11,734 bases of DNA, from positions 1 to 11,734 of the forward strand of contig DGPN01000009.1 in assembly GCA_002390455.1 (NCBI GenBank), written 5' to 3'. Position 1 is the first letter of the stretch. Each line of letters begins with the position of its first letter. A program made the translations under genes and the position numbers. Positions 1 through 6,956 of the stretch are shown in pieces. The DNA is from Flavobacteriaceae bacterium UBA4439 (lineage in GTDB: Bacteria; Bacteroidota; Bacteroidia; Flavobacteriales; Flavobacteriaceae). The notes beneath the pieces are model-generated. The model ran no database searches, was not told the DNA's origin, and worked only from the letters and a program-made list of their open reading frames with translations.

Positions 1-347
1 GGACTCTCAGAATTTACCGTGGCATCCTCTCGAACCACTACGTCTTTGAATTGATTGAGGAAATAACTATCGATATATTCTACGGTGTCCGTTCTGTCTT
101 GGTTGGAAGCATCAATCAAGCGTTTGAGTTTCATACCCTCAACGGGGTCGATCTCTGGATCTCTGATAAGGTCTTCATAGTGCCATTGAACCGTGTCAAT
201 CCAGTTTTTTCGGTACAGTAGATGCTCCAATGAATCGGCTGGATAAGGATTTTCAAAAGCTTGGTCCACCTCGTCAATAAGGTGGTATTTATCAATGCTC
301 TCTTTAAAAATTTTGACAGAACGTTGGCTTGTAGAATTTTGGCTCAT
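1..347 (-). CDS. DUF4254 family protein, N-terminal part (runs off the left edge)
   Basis: Reading the minus strand from the ATG at 347 gives 115 codons with no stop, so the C-terminal part of the protein lies outside the window. The product is hydrophilic, with no signal peptide or membrane segment in the visible part. It contains the stretches NPYPADSLEHLLYRKNW (residues 33-49), DTVQWHYEDLIRDPEIDP (51-68), LKRLIDASNQDRTD (74-87) and VEYIDSYF (89-96), which I recognise as the conserved core of DUF4254. That family is found mainly in Bacteroidota, is about 200 residues long and has no established biochemical function. From memory it often lies beside heptosyltransferase-like glycosyltransferase genes, but that neighbour would be outside this window. 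A 97-base gap separates it from the next gene; I see only a one-mismatch -7-like element there (368-375). Confidence 0.85.
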   Translation of the reverse strand, partial: MSQNSTSQRSVKIFKESIDKYHLIDEVDQAFENPYPADSLEHLLYRKNWIDTVQWHYEDLIRDPEIDPVEGMKLKRLIDASNQDRTDTVEYIDSYFLNQFKDVVVREDATVNSES

Positions 348-444
348 GTGAGTGGTTTTCGTTGATGCGAAGATACGATTTGAGCAGTAATTCTCTTAGT
401 TTTCAAAAGGCAATTCTAAAGATATAATTCCATAATCGTGTAGT

Positions 445-1339
445 TTAAAGAGCACTATACCCAAAAAAACGACTGTAAACAAAATATTTTTTAAGAAATC
501 CGCCAAAAAAATATGCTACGGGAATAAAACTGATGGCCCAAAACCCAGCCCCTGTTTGTATGTCTAATAGTACGAAAGCGATGCTAAAAAGTAACCAAAA
601 AGTCATGTAAAGGAAGCCTGAAAAGAGTTCGGGGTTGGAAAATTTTCTGTAGCCCCCTGGCAACTGAAAGAGACAAACTAAAACTGAGACGAGCAGAGTG
701 GTCAACCAGACCCAATCACCATTAGATAACAAATGGAATTTCAATGGATTAATTTGAATTGGAGGGTTGATTAGGGCGAAGAACTCGGATGGCAAAATCA
801 CCGACAGGCTATTGAACGTAAAAGGAATGATAAGGGCGGGCAATATTAAAGCCAAAATAAATCTGGCGTCTTTGATTCCTCTCATTAAAAAAATAAATAG
901 TGGCAGCAAATAAAATATCGCGAAAACAATATTGAATTGGACGATGATGGATATCGTCAATGATAAATCCAGCATTCCCTTTTCTTGGTTTTTGGAATGA
1001 AGGATTTTAACAAAAAAATTTTGTCCTAAGATCAATAGAATTATCTGAAGAACAGGGATGGTTTTCAGCTCAAAAACGGAAGGTAAAAACAGAAAAATCG
1101 TGGGAAGCGATCAAATGAATGCCGTCGAGCTTTCTTCCTTTGAATTGAATTTCCAAAAAGGTTATCAATGAAATTAGAGCCACCATAAGGAGAATATTTC
1201 CCAATATAGAGTGCCATTGCTTTAGAAGGAATGTGCCTCTAATTTCAAGGGCAAAGGAAAATAAAACCACAAATACAATGAGAAATATCGAAGTAATATA
1301 GGTTCTCGGACCAATTGTCTTGAAAATCTTTACTATCAT
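445..1339 (-). pseudogene. DUF6427-like multi-pass membrane protein, split by a frameshift
   Basis: Two adjacent minus-strand frames look like one gene. The first begins at the ATG at 1339 (MIVKIFKTIGPRTYI), has hydrophobic helices, and stops at 1070. The second is open from just after a TGA at 1113-1111 down to the TAA at 447-445; it has no good start near its beginning (only a TTG at 1035) and carries several further membrane helices. The frames overlap over 1070-1110. Removing one T from the T5 run at 1093-1097 (or the run at 1085-1089) joins them into one protein of about 297 residues, reading SHDFLFLPSVFELKTIP across the join. That length, the N-terminal pattern, the ILGQNFFVKIL stretch and the position beside a DUF6341 gene and purD fit the DUF6427 membrane family, known from Flavobacteriia and of unknown function. 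The family name comes from recognition and synteny and is moderately sure. The frameshift may be a real mutation or an error in a homopolymer. If the frames are truly separate, they are products of 89 and up to about 220 residues. Confidence 0.6.
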
Positions 1340-1359
1340 TCCCGATTTTATTACTTTTG
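1329..1359 (+). promoter_or_regulatory. Putative Bacteroidota promoter for the DUF6341 gene
   Basis: TACTTTTG at 1352-1359 matches the -7 consensus TAnnTTTG exactly. TTTA at 1329-1332, 19 bases upstream, matches three of four bases of the -33 TTTG element. The start codon of the small plus-strand gene follows 22 bases after the -7 element. It lies in the 42-base divergent gap, and the -33 part falls inside the start of the DUF6427-like gene. Assigned from sequence match only. Confidence 0.45.
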
Positions 1360-1381
1360 CAATATAATTAAAGCCTAATTC

Positions 1382-1609
1382 ATGAAAAATCTTTTCGAAG
1401 CCGTTGCCAGTTTGTTTGAAGGCCTATTACTACTCCCATATCAATTTCTGACCCAACTTGAGGCTTTAAGCTGGTGGTTGGCCAATGGAGTTAGTTTTCT
1501 CTTTTTAGCCATTGGATCTGTTGCTGCCATTTATTGGATTAGGCAATTGCGAAAATTCGACAAAAGCGGAGAAGAAAATAAAGATCCCTCTGCACACTCC
1601 TTTTTATAG
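1382..1609 (+). CDS. DUF6341 family small membrane protein
   Basis: This is a 75-residue protein starting at an ATG. It has an N-terminal amphipathic or hydrophobic stretch (residues 4-25), a tryptophan pair at 31-32, one clear membrane helix (about 34-53), then a charged tail. The tail holds YWIRQLRKFDKSGEENKD (51-68) and ends AHSFL. The WW pair, the YW-x-QL-KFD motif and the AHSFL end are what I recognise as DUF6341, a Bacteroidota family of unknown function usually found as a short gene between a DUF6427 gene and purD, as here. It is divergent from the DUF6427-like gene (42 bases between starts). Its TAG at 1607-1609 overlaps the purD stop by running into it tail to tail. No function can be assigned; a single-pass inner-membrane protein is the structural prediction. 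Confidence 0.85.
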   Translation: MKNLFEAVASLFEGLLLLPYQFLTQLEALSWWLANGVSFLFLAIGSVAAIYWIRQLRKFDKSGEENKDPSAHSFL

Positions 1610-2875
1610 ATCGAACCCGATATCCTTTCTGTAGTACATCCCCTCAAAACTAATTTCTTCCAATAATTTATAGGACTGTAAAAGTGCATTCTTATGCTTC
1701 TCCCCAAGAGAGGTAACCGCTAATACCCTTCCGCCATTGGTCAATATTTCACCCTCTTTTAAAGTTGTTCCCGCGTGGAATACGGTACTGTTGGGTGAAG
1801 AAGTTAGCCCTTTTATTGTTTTTCCTTTTTCGTAGGACTCAGGATATCCCCCTGAAACAGCAACCACAGTGGTAGCGCTTTGATCTTCAATCAAAAGTTC
1901 AATCTCATCCAGTTTGCCCTTTGCTGTGGCATATAGCAACTCTGCCAAATCATTTTTGATTCTGGGTAAAACCACCTGTGTTTCAGGATCACCCATTCTT
2001 ACGTTATACTCAATGACATAGGGGGCATCTCCAACCCGAATCAGTCCTATAAACACAAAGCCGACGTAAGGAATATTGTCCTTTTTAAGTCCGTCAATGG
2101 TGGGTTTTACAATGGTTTCTTGGATGGCCTTACAAAATTTATCATCCGCAAAAGGAACAGGGGAAACCGCTCCCATCCCTCCAGTATTCAAACCAGTATC
2201 TCCCTCCCCAATGCGCTTATAGTCTTTGGCCATTGGAAAGGTGACATAGTTTGTGCCATCGGTCAAGACAAAACAGGAAAGTTCAATGCCGCTCAAAAAC
2301 TCTTCGATGACCACCTTGGAAGAGGCCTTTCCGAATTTTTGATCCAAAAGCATGTTTGATAGCTCTTTTTTTGCGCTATCTAAGTCATTGATAATGAGTA
2401 CTCCCTTGCCTGCGGCTAAACCATCTGCTTTAAGCACATAGGGAGGGCTCATTTGCTCTAAAAAAGCATACCCTTCCTCAATATTTTCAGGAGTAAAAGT
2501 TCCATATTGAGCCGTGGGTATGTTGTGTCTGCTCATAAAGGCCTTGGCAAATTCTTTACTGCCCTCCAAGGTTGCCCCAAGCTTTTGTGGGCCAATGACC
2601 GGGATGTTCTTCAATTGAGCATCTTCGAGAAAGAAATCGTGAATTCCATTGACCAACGGATCTTCAGGACCCACTATGACGAGATCGATGTTGTTTTGAA
2701 TGACCGCATTTTTCAGGGCATCGAAGTCCTTGACCCCTATGTCAAGATTCGTCGCCAAGCCAGCCGTACCCGCATTTCCTGGGGCTACAAAAATTTGATC
2801 GATCGTTTTGCTTTGGGCCAGTTTCCAACAAAAGGTGTGTTCTCTACCTCCGCTGCCCAATACCAGTATGTTCAT
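1604..2875 (-). CDS. purD: Phosphoribosylamine--glycine ligase (GAR synthetase)
   Basis: PurD joins glycine to 5-phosphoribosylamine using ATP, giving GAR, the second step of purine synthesis in the cytoplasm. From the ATG at 2875 the protein is 423 residues, the normal length. The N-terminal Rossmann-like domain opens with MNILVLGSGGREH (residues 1-13) and has VIVGPEDPL (66-74). The ATP-grasp region has GPQKLGATLEGSKEFAK (95-111), KADGLAAGKGV (149-159) and NTGGMGAVSPVP (230-241), and the metal-binding strand reads EYNVRMGDPETQVVLPR (289-305). The C-terminal domain holds the VAVSGGYPESYEKG stretch (338-351). No key residue looks missing. An in-frame ATG at 2884 would add MKK and is possible; the next in-frame NTG upstream (TTG, 2893) overlaps the -7 element at 2891-2898 and is unlikely. 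The stop overlaps the end of the DUF6341 gene by six bases. Confidence 0.97.
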   Translation of the reverse strand: MNILVLGSGGREHTFCWKLAQSKTIDQIFVAPGNAGTAGLATNLDIGVKDFDALKNAVIQNNIDLVIVGPEDPLVNGIHDFFLEDAQLKNIPVIGPQKLGATLEGSKEFAKAFMSRHNIPTAQYGTFTPENIEEGYAFLEQMSPPYVLKADGLAAGKGVLIINDLDSAKKELSNMLLDQKFGKASSKVVIEEFLSGIELSCFVLTDGTNYVTFPMAKDYKRIGEGDTGLNTGGMGAVSPVPFADDKFCKAIQETIVKPTIDGLKKDNIPYVGFVFIGLIRVGDAPYVIEYNVRMGDPETQVVLPRIKNDLAELLYATAKGKLDEIELLIEDQSATTVVAVSGGYPESYEKGKTIKGLTSSPNSTVFHAGTTLKEGEILTNGGRVLAVTSLGEKHKNALLQSYKLLEEISFEGMYYRKDIGFDL

Positions 2876-2890
2876 TTTTTTCATCGAGAA

Positions 2891-2898
2891 CAAATATA
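2891..2898 (-). promoter_or_regulatory. Putative -7 promoter element for purD
   Basis: On the minus strand the sequence is TATATTTG, an exact match to TAnnTTTG. It sits between the stop of the glycosyltransferase gene (2911) and purD, with only six bases before the ATG at 2884 and fifteen before the ATG at 2875. No TTTG or TTG lies at the usual -33 distance. If it works, purD can be transcribed separately from the upstream operon, with a leader of about zero to ten bases. Confidence 0.4.
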
Positions 2899-2910
2899 CT
2901 TAAGTGTGTC

Positions 2911-3765
2911 TTATTTTGATTTAAAGCTGTTAAAAATCCCTTTCCATCTGTAATTTCTTAGGAACCTTCCCTGTTTCGGATCGACAATAAAAGGGGTCCC
3001 TTTTCTTTTTGCTTCCAAAAACCCTTTGATATAGCTGAAAAAAATTCGAGCTTCTCGCTTGACCCATGCTCGTTTCAAGCCAATAATGAGTGTCAAAATC
3101 AAGCCAATTCTCATTCTATAAGTAGCTACTCCTTGTAATCGAGCAGCCCCAATACTGTAATTAAATCCTGTAGGTTTGAGGTGTTTGACTTTAAGTGAAG
3201 GGTCAACTTTTAATTCCCATCCGTAGTATTGAGCCATCAATTCATCTAGGGTATCCCAACCGATAGACTTTGCAATTTTACCGATTTCTAAAAAGCAGGC
3301 TTTTCGATAGGCCTTGAGTGATCCCCTAATGTGGTCGTCTTTGCTGAGGTTTTCCAAAACCCATCGATCGTTCTTTTGAATGTAACACTGCCCGGCAACC
3401 ATACCCAGTCGGTCGTTTTCTTTAAAGTACTGTGATAGCTGATAGAGATAATTTTCCTCAAAAACAATGTCGGCATCGAACTTACAGATGATATCATAAT
3501 CCTCATCCAGTACCTCATAGCCTTCGTAAAATGCAGCGATGATTTTTGCCCCTGGAAGGTGTTCGTCAGATGATTTTTTATGAATCAGTTTTATCCAATG
3601 ATGATGTTGGGTAAAATCATTGACAACGGCTGCTGTTCGATCAGTAGAATTGTCGTTGACAACAATCACTTGAGCGGGTTTCAACTGCTGATTGACCAGC
3701 GACTCAAGGGTTTTAGCAATGTGCTCCTCCTCGTTGTGTGCCGGTATGACAATGTAAATTTTCAA
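2911..3765 (-). CDS. Glycosyltransferase family 2 protein with a TTG start
   Basis: This 284-residue protein starts with MKIYIVIPAHNEEEHIAKTL, the typical GT2 (GT-A fold) nucleotide-sugar binding start. It continues with VIVVNDNSTDRT (residues 33-44) and the metal-binding DxD-type motif FDAD (96-99), followed by DTLDELMAQYYGWEL (171-185), the usual place of the catalytic-base region. A hydrophobic stretch at about 218-231 with basic residues after it suggests membrane association. Such enzymes transfer sugars to lipid or polysaccharide acceptors at the inner face of the membrane; donor and acceptor cannot be told here. The start must be TTG at 3765: the GT2 motif begins almost at once, there is no ATG before residue 122, and the stop of the upstream methyltransferase lies two codons earlier. 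It is the last gene of the M23-GH3-methyltransferase train and has no Shine-Dalgarno sequence, so translational coupling is likely. Confidence 0.9.
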   Translation of the reverse strand: MKIYIVIPAHNEEEHIAKTLESLVNQQLKPAQVIVVNDNSTDRTAAVVNDFTQHHHWIKLIHKKSSDEHLPGAKIIAAFYEGYEVLDEDYDIICKFDADIVFEENYLYQLSQYFKENDRLGMVAGQCYIQKNDRWVLENLSKDDHIRGSLKAYRKACFLEIGKIAKSIGWDTLDELMAQYYGWELKVDPSLKVKHLKPTGFNYSIGAARLQGVATYRMRIGLILTLIIGLKRAWVKREARIFFSYIKGFLEAKRKGTPFIVDPKQGRFLRNYRWKGIFNSFKSK

Positions 3766-3768
3766 GAT

Positions 3769-4296
3769 TTATGCGTTAATTTTTTCGGCATAAACGATAT
3801 AGTGTCTGGGAGTAAAATACCGCAATAAAGATCGAACGCCAAATGATTGAGGGGGGTTGATCCACTTCTCACTTGCTACAATTTTCCACCCCGTTTTCTC
3901 CAAAAGCCAATCAAACTGCCAGTCTTCAAATTCGTGAAAGTGACGGTCTCTCAAGTCCGTCTTACTCCTATAAGTTCTTGAAAACCACAAGTTTAACGGA
4001 ACACTTACCACTAATTTTTTAGCCTTTATGCTTTTAAGAACTTGATAGGGAGAAAGGAGGTGTTCCAAAATTTCAAAAGCAGTTACTACTTCCGCTTTAG
4101 AATTGACCAGTGCAGTTTGATCCTCGTCTAAGTCTTCTCCTTGGGTATTCTCCACTTTGTGACCTTGGGCTTGCATTAATTCCGCCATCGGATTTTGAAC
4201 CCCCAAATCCAAAATATGTGACCCCTGATCAATGTATTGATTCAGAAATGCCAAGGTCTTTTTAAATCGCTTCTTATGAGCTTGATTGGTATACAT
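3769..4296 (-). CDS. Small class I SAM-dependent methyltransferase-like protein
   Basis: The 175-residue product has the order of elements of a class I methyltransferase. Motif I is HILDLGVQNPMAEL (residues 27-40), with the acidic end of the next strand near GEDLDED (53-59). FEILEHLLSPYQVLKSI (74-90) corresponds to the HVLEHL region of ubiquinone/menaquinone-type methyltransferases, and KLVVSVPLNLWF (94-105) follows. Motif I is degenerate: the usual D-x-G-x-G-x-G becomes DLGVQNP, so SAM binding is not certain. It is also short, with a compact C-terminal part that includes DRHFHEFEDWQFDWLLEKTGW (117-137). It sits between GH3 and the glycosyltransferase with only an ATC codon separating it from the gene on each side, so the three are surely co-transcribed. 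A role in modifying a glycan or glycolipid is inferred from its neighbours only. Confidence 0.8.
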   Translation of the reverse strand: MYTNQAHKKRFKKTLAFLNQYIDQGSHILDLGVQNPMAELMQAQGHKVENTQGEDLDEDQTALVNSKAEVVTAFEILEHLLSPYQVLKSIKAKKLVVSVPLNLWFSRTYRSKTDLRDRHFHEFEDWQFDWLLEKTGWKIVASEKWINPPQSFGVRSLLRYFTPRHYIVYAEKINA

Positions 4297-4299
4297 GAT

Positions 4300-5784
4300 T
4301 TACTTTAAGGGAAGTTGATCGGCGATTTTTCTGTCATTGGACAAACGTGGAACTTTGTTTTGACCTCCAAGTTTTCCAATGCTTTTCATGTATTTTTGAA
4401 AGCCTCCGTCAGCAACAGCACTGACGACGAGCGTTCTCAAAACACTTCCCTTTAGGAGGTCTTCGTAATACACATTTTGTTCTTGCATGGCTTGATCGAG
4501 TTTTTGGGTAAATTCTTCCATGTTTTGGGGTAGGCTTTCAAATTCGACAAACCATTGGTGGTAAGGAAGCCCTTCTTTCGGAGCAATTTGTGGCGCCACA
4601 GTAAATTCTTTGACTTGAACCTGACTCTTTTGGCAAGCCTGTTGCATTGCTGACTCAACCTCTTTCCCAATAACGTGTTCTCCAAAGGCAGAAATAAAAT
4701 GTTTGATTCTGCCCGTAACCACCAAACGGAAGGGATTCAAAGAAACAAAACGAACTGTGTCGCCTATATTGTAGGCCCACAAGCCTGCTGAAGTGGAAAG
4801 GATTAAAACGTAATTGACCCCCAATTCGACCGCTCCTAAAGTATATCTTTTGGGGTTTTGTTCCCCAAACTCGTCGGCTTTGACGAACTCGTAAAATATT
4901 TCATTGTTCAACAAAAGCAGCAAACCCTTGTCGCTTTGTTGATCTTGGTAGGCAAAAAACCCTTCGGATGCGGGAAAGAGTTCCACACTGTCTACTCTCC
5001 TGCCAATCAGCTTTTCGAACATGGGACGATAAGGCTCATAATTGACCCCACCATATACAAACAAGGAAAAGTTGGGGAATGTTTTACCCACAGGCTTACC
5101 CGTTAGCTCTATCAGTTTCTCGAAATACATTTGAACCCAAGAAGGAATCCCTGCGATCAAACTCATGTTTTCCGCTAAGGTTTCCCCTACAATCGCGTCC
5201 ACCTTAGTTTCCCAGTCTTCTATGCAATTCGTTTCCCAAGAGGGCATTCTATTTTTCTGCAGATACTTGGGAACATAGTGGGCAACGATGCCCGATAATC
5301 TGCCAATGATGTTACCGTTTTTTTTGTTGAGTGTGGGGCTTCCTTGCAGAAAAATTTGTTTGCCATTGACGAAATCGGTTTTCCCTGTTTCGTGAATATA
5401 ATTCAACAAAGCATCTCGAGCAGCAGTAATATGAGTAGGCATAGACTCTTTAGTAAGAGGAATATATTTTGCCCCAGAGGTGGTCCCGCTTGTTTTGGCG
5501 TAATAAAGCGGTTTGCCAGGCCACAAAACAGAACTTGCTCCCTCCAACATTTTATCCACATAGGCCCTGTGTCCTTCATAGTCCCTTATCGGAACTAAAG
5601 ATTGGAAATCTTGGTAATTTTTAATTTGATGGAATTTATGATCAATTCCGAAATCGGTTGATTTGGCTTTTTGAATCAGGTAATCAAATGTTTTTTGTTG
5701 AGCAGAAAGAGGGTTTTTGATCCACTTTTGATTTTTTTGATGAATGTAATTGGCGAAGATTTTCGCTCCAATTTTTTTAATCAT
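4300..5784 (-). CDS. GH3 family acyl-adenylate-forming enzyme (bacterial GH3-like)
   Basis: This 494-residue protein is a full-length member of the GH3 family, named for plant auxin-amino acid synthetases and part of the adenylate-forming (ANL) superfamily. The ATP phosphate-binding motif is YYAKTSGTTSGAKYIPLT (residues 94-111). Motif II is FPASEGFFAYQ (270-280). The adenylate-binding YNIGDTVRF (338-346) is followed by GRIKHFISAFGEH (358-370), which leads into the small C-terminal domain. All catalytic motifs look intact, so it should activate a carboxylic acid as an acyl-adenylate and pass it to an amine or other acceptor. Substrates of the Bacteroidota proteins are not known to me, and auxin need not be involved. 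It starts at an ATG eight bases after the M23 gene stop and ends three bases before the methyltransferase ATG. The automatic label "GH3 auxin-responsive promoter" is a misnomer for this enzyme. Confidence 0.93.
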   Translation of the reverse strand: MIKKIGAKIFANYIHQKNQKWIKNPLSAQQKTFDYLIQKAKSTDFGIDHKFHQIKNYQDFQSLVPIRDYEGHRAYVDKMLEGASSVLWPGKPLYYAKTSGTTSGAKYIPLTKESMPTHITAARDALLNYIHETGKTDFVNGKQIFLQGSPTLNKKNGNIIGRLSGIVAHYVPKYLQKNRMPSWETNCIEDWETKVDAIVGETLAENMSLIAGIPSWVQMYFEKLIELTGKPVGKTFPNFSLFVYGGVNYEPYRPMFEKLIGRRVDSVELFPASEGFFAYQDQQSDKGLLLLLNNEIFYEFVKADEFGEQNPKRYTLGAVELGVNYVLILSTSAGLWAYNIGDTVRFVSLNPFRLVVTGRIKHFISAFGEHVIGKEVESAMQQACQKSQVQVKEFTVAPQIAPKEGLPYHQWFVEFESLPQNMEEFTQKLDQAMQEQNVYYEDLLKGSVLRTLVVSAVADGGFQKYMKSIGKLGGQNKVPRLSNDRKIADQLPLK

Positions 5785-5792
5785 AATACCAA

Positions 5793-6656
5793 TTAAAATT
5801 CAATGAAATCGGTTGGATCTACTGAATATCCATGAATCCAAAGTTCAAAATGAAGGTGCCAACCCGTTGAAAATTCTCCTGTGTTCCCAGCTTTGGCGAT
5901 CACTTCTCCTGCTTTGACCAAATCCCCCTGTGATTTTTCCAAGTACGAATTGTGTTTGTAAACCGACAATAAGCCATAATCGTGTTTGACGATGATTACA
6001 TGTCCCGTTTCGGCTGTCCATTCCGCAAAAATAACAGTTCCGTGAGCTACCGCCATAACAGGGGCATTCTCTTTTAGTACAATATCCACAGCAAAGTGCT
6101 TTTTGTCGGGATCATATTTCTGTGAAATGGTGCCAGTGGCTGGAGGATAAAGAAGGTAGTTTACATTGCTGAAATCATTGGGAATTACGTTGTATTTGTC
6201 TTCTTGTACCACTTCTAAACGCAACAGTGAATCTGCCTCAATCAATGCGTTGTCAGAAATGAGTAGCTCTGGAGACAGATCTTTAACATTCAGTAAAGAA
6301 TTTTCTTCCCAATCGACTTCTCCAGTTAATGCGCTTTTCATAGACTGAATAAAGCGGTCTTGTTTTTGAAATTCTACACTAAGAGAATCCAATAAAAAGG
6401 TATTTCTGATGGCCTCTTTTCTAATCGAAAGACTTGTATAGCCTGGGATAAACTCCTTTAGTGGAGTATAGGCCACCAAAAAAAAAGACCCAATGGCAAT
6501 AAAATTAACAAACAGCGTCACCAATACAATGATGTTGAACTGCGAAATTCTGAGGAAAAACTTTTCCTCAAAGGTGGTTTCGTTAATAATCACCATACGA
6601 TAGCGGTTCAAAAAATTTTGAATCCAAGGTCGTCTCTTTTTTTTCTCTTTTGCCAT
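5793..6656 (-). CDS. Membrane-anchored M23 family metallopeptidase (peptidoglycan endopeptidase)
   Basis: From the ATG at 6656 the protein has 287 residues. A basic cytoplasmic N-terminus (MAKEKKKRRPW) is followed by one membrane helix (about residues 38-63), a stalk of about 100 residues and a LytM/M23 domain (about 165-285). The zinc ligands are present: H187 and D191 in KKHFAVDIV, and H267 and H269 in WHLHFEL; H235 in YKHNS is the extra active-site histidine. G-x-V-x-x-AG-x-x-IA-x-AG-x-TG (about 245-260) is the usual M23 turn region. Complete ligands suggest an active endopeptidase cutting cross-links in the periplasm, rather than an EnvC-like inactive activator. The first four residues of the longer TTG-started form would overlap the promoter-like element at 6663-6670, so ATG 6656 is preferred. 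It is the first gene of an operon with GH3, methyltransferase and glycosyltransferase, and is divergent from tatA. Confidence 0.93.
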   Translation of the reverse strand: MAKEKKKRRPWIQNFLNRYRMVIINETTFEEKFFLRISQFNIIVLVTLFVNFIAIGSFFLVAYTPLKEFIPGYTSLSIRKEAIRNTFLLDSLSVEFQKQDRFIQSMKSALTGEVDWEENSLLNVKDLSPELLISDNALIEADSLLRLEVVQEDKYNVIPNDFSNVNYLLYPPATGTISQKYDPDKKHFAVDIVLKENAPVMAVAHGTVIFAEWTAETGHVIIVKHDYGLLSVYKHNSYLEKSQGDLVKAGEVIAKAGNTGEFSTGWHLHFELWIHGYSVDPTDFIEF

Positions 6657-6662
6657 CACAAA

Positions 6663-6670
6663 CAAAGATA
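6663..6670 (-). promoter_or_regulatory. Putative -7 promoter element for the M23-GH3-methyltransferase-glycosyltransferase operon
   Basis: The minus strand reads TATCTTTG, an exact match to TAnnTTTG, six bases before the M23 ATG at 6656. This is the same distance as between the purD element and its upstream ATG. No -33 TTTG is visible at the expected distance. Transcription would start at or within a few bases of the ATG, giving a leaderless or nearly leaderless mRNA. Confidence 0.45.
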
Positions 6671-6712
6671 GTATTTACCCCTTAAAAATAAATTGTTGGC
6701 CAAGTAAAGAAA

Positions 6713-6744
6713 TTTAGATAAGATCGAATAATTATTTACATTTG
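6713..6744 (+). promoter_or_regulatory. Putative promoter for tatA
   Basis: TACATTTG at 6737-6744 is an exact TAnnTTTG match, sixteen bases before the tatA ATG. TTTA at 6713-6716, twenty bases upstream, is a three-of-four match to the -33 element. It lies in the 104-base gap between the divergent M23 and tatA genes and does not overlap the opposite element at 6663-6670. Confidence 0.5.
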
Positions 6745-6760
6745 ATTAAAATTATAAACC

Positions 6761-6955
6761 ATGTATTCAATAATCTATACTTTAGGCATGATCGGTGCTC
6801 CACAAATCATTCTCATCGTTGTTGTTGTGCTTTTGTTATTTGGCGGGAGAAAAATTCCTGAATTGATGAGAGGATTGGGAAGCGGTATCAAAGAGTTTAA
6901 AAACGCCACTAAAGAAGACGAAGACAGCTCTGACGCCAAAATTGACAAGAAGTAG
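6761..6955 (+). CDS. tatA: Twin-arginine translocase subunit TatA
   Basis: TatA forms the protein-conducting assembly of the Tat system, which exports folded proteins with twin-arginine signals. The 64-residue product has one membrane helix (about residues 14-28, IILIVVVVLLLFGG). The conserved FGG hinge and the amphipathic helix RKIPELMRGLGSGIKEFK (30-47) follow, then an acidic, disordered tail. This is a typical TatA/E layout; the FG pair and the short tail argue against TatB. ATG 6761 is used; an ATG at 6788 would give the shorter start MIGAPQ, which also fits many Bacteroidota TatA proteins. tatC is not in the window, so tatA stands alone here. Its TAG ends one base before the stop of the convergent DUF4837 gene. 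Confidence 0.95.
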   Translation: MYSIIYTLGMIGAPQIILIVVVVLLLFGGRKIPELMRGLGSGIKEFKNATKEDEDSSDAKIDKK

Positions 6956-6956
6956 T

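Noticed and set aside
348..444. Promoter for the DUF4254 gene, TATCTTCG on the minus strand at 368-375
   Set aside because: It has one mismatch in the conserved TTTG and no -33 element at the right distance, so it is too weak to list.
1070..1110. Programmed ribosomal frameshift in the DUF6427-like gene
   Set aside because: A +1 shift would be needed, and I see no slippery site with a rare codon or stop in place and no stimulatory structure; a homopolymer indel explains it more simply.
2507..2953. Open plus-strand frame of 148 codons opposite purD
   Set aside because: It lies antisense to the well-conserved purD sequence, crosses the purD start region, and its translation shows no family features.
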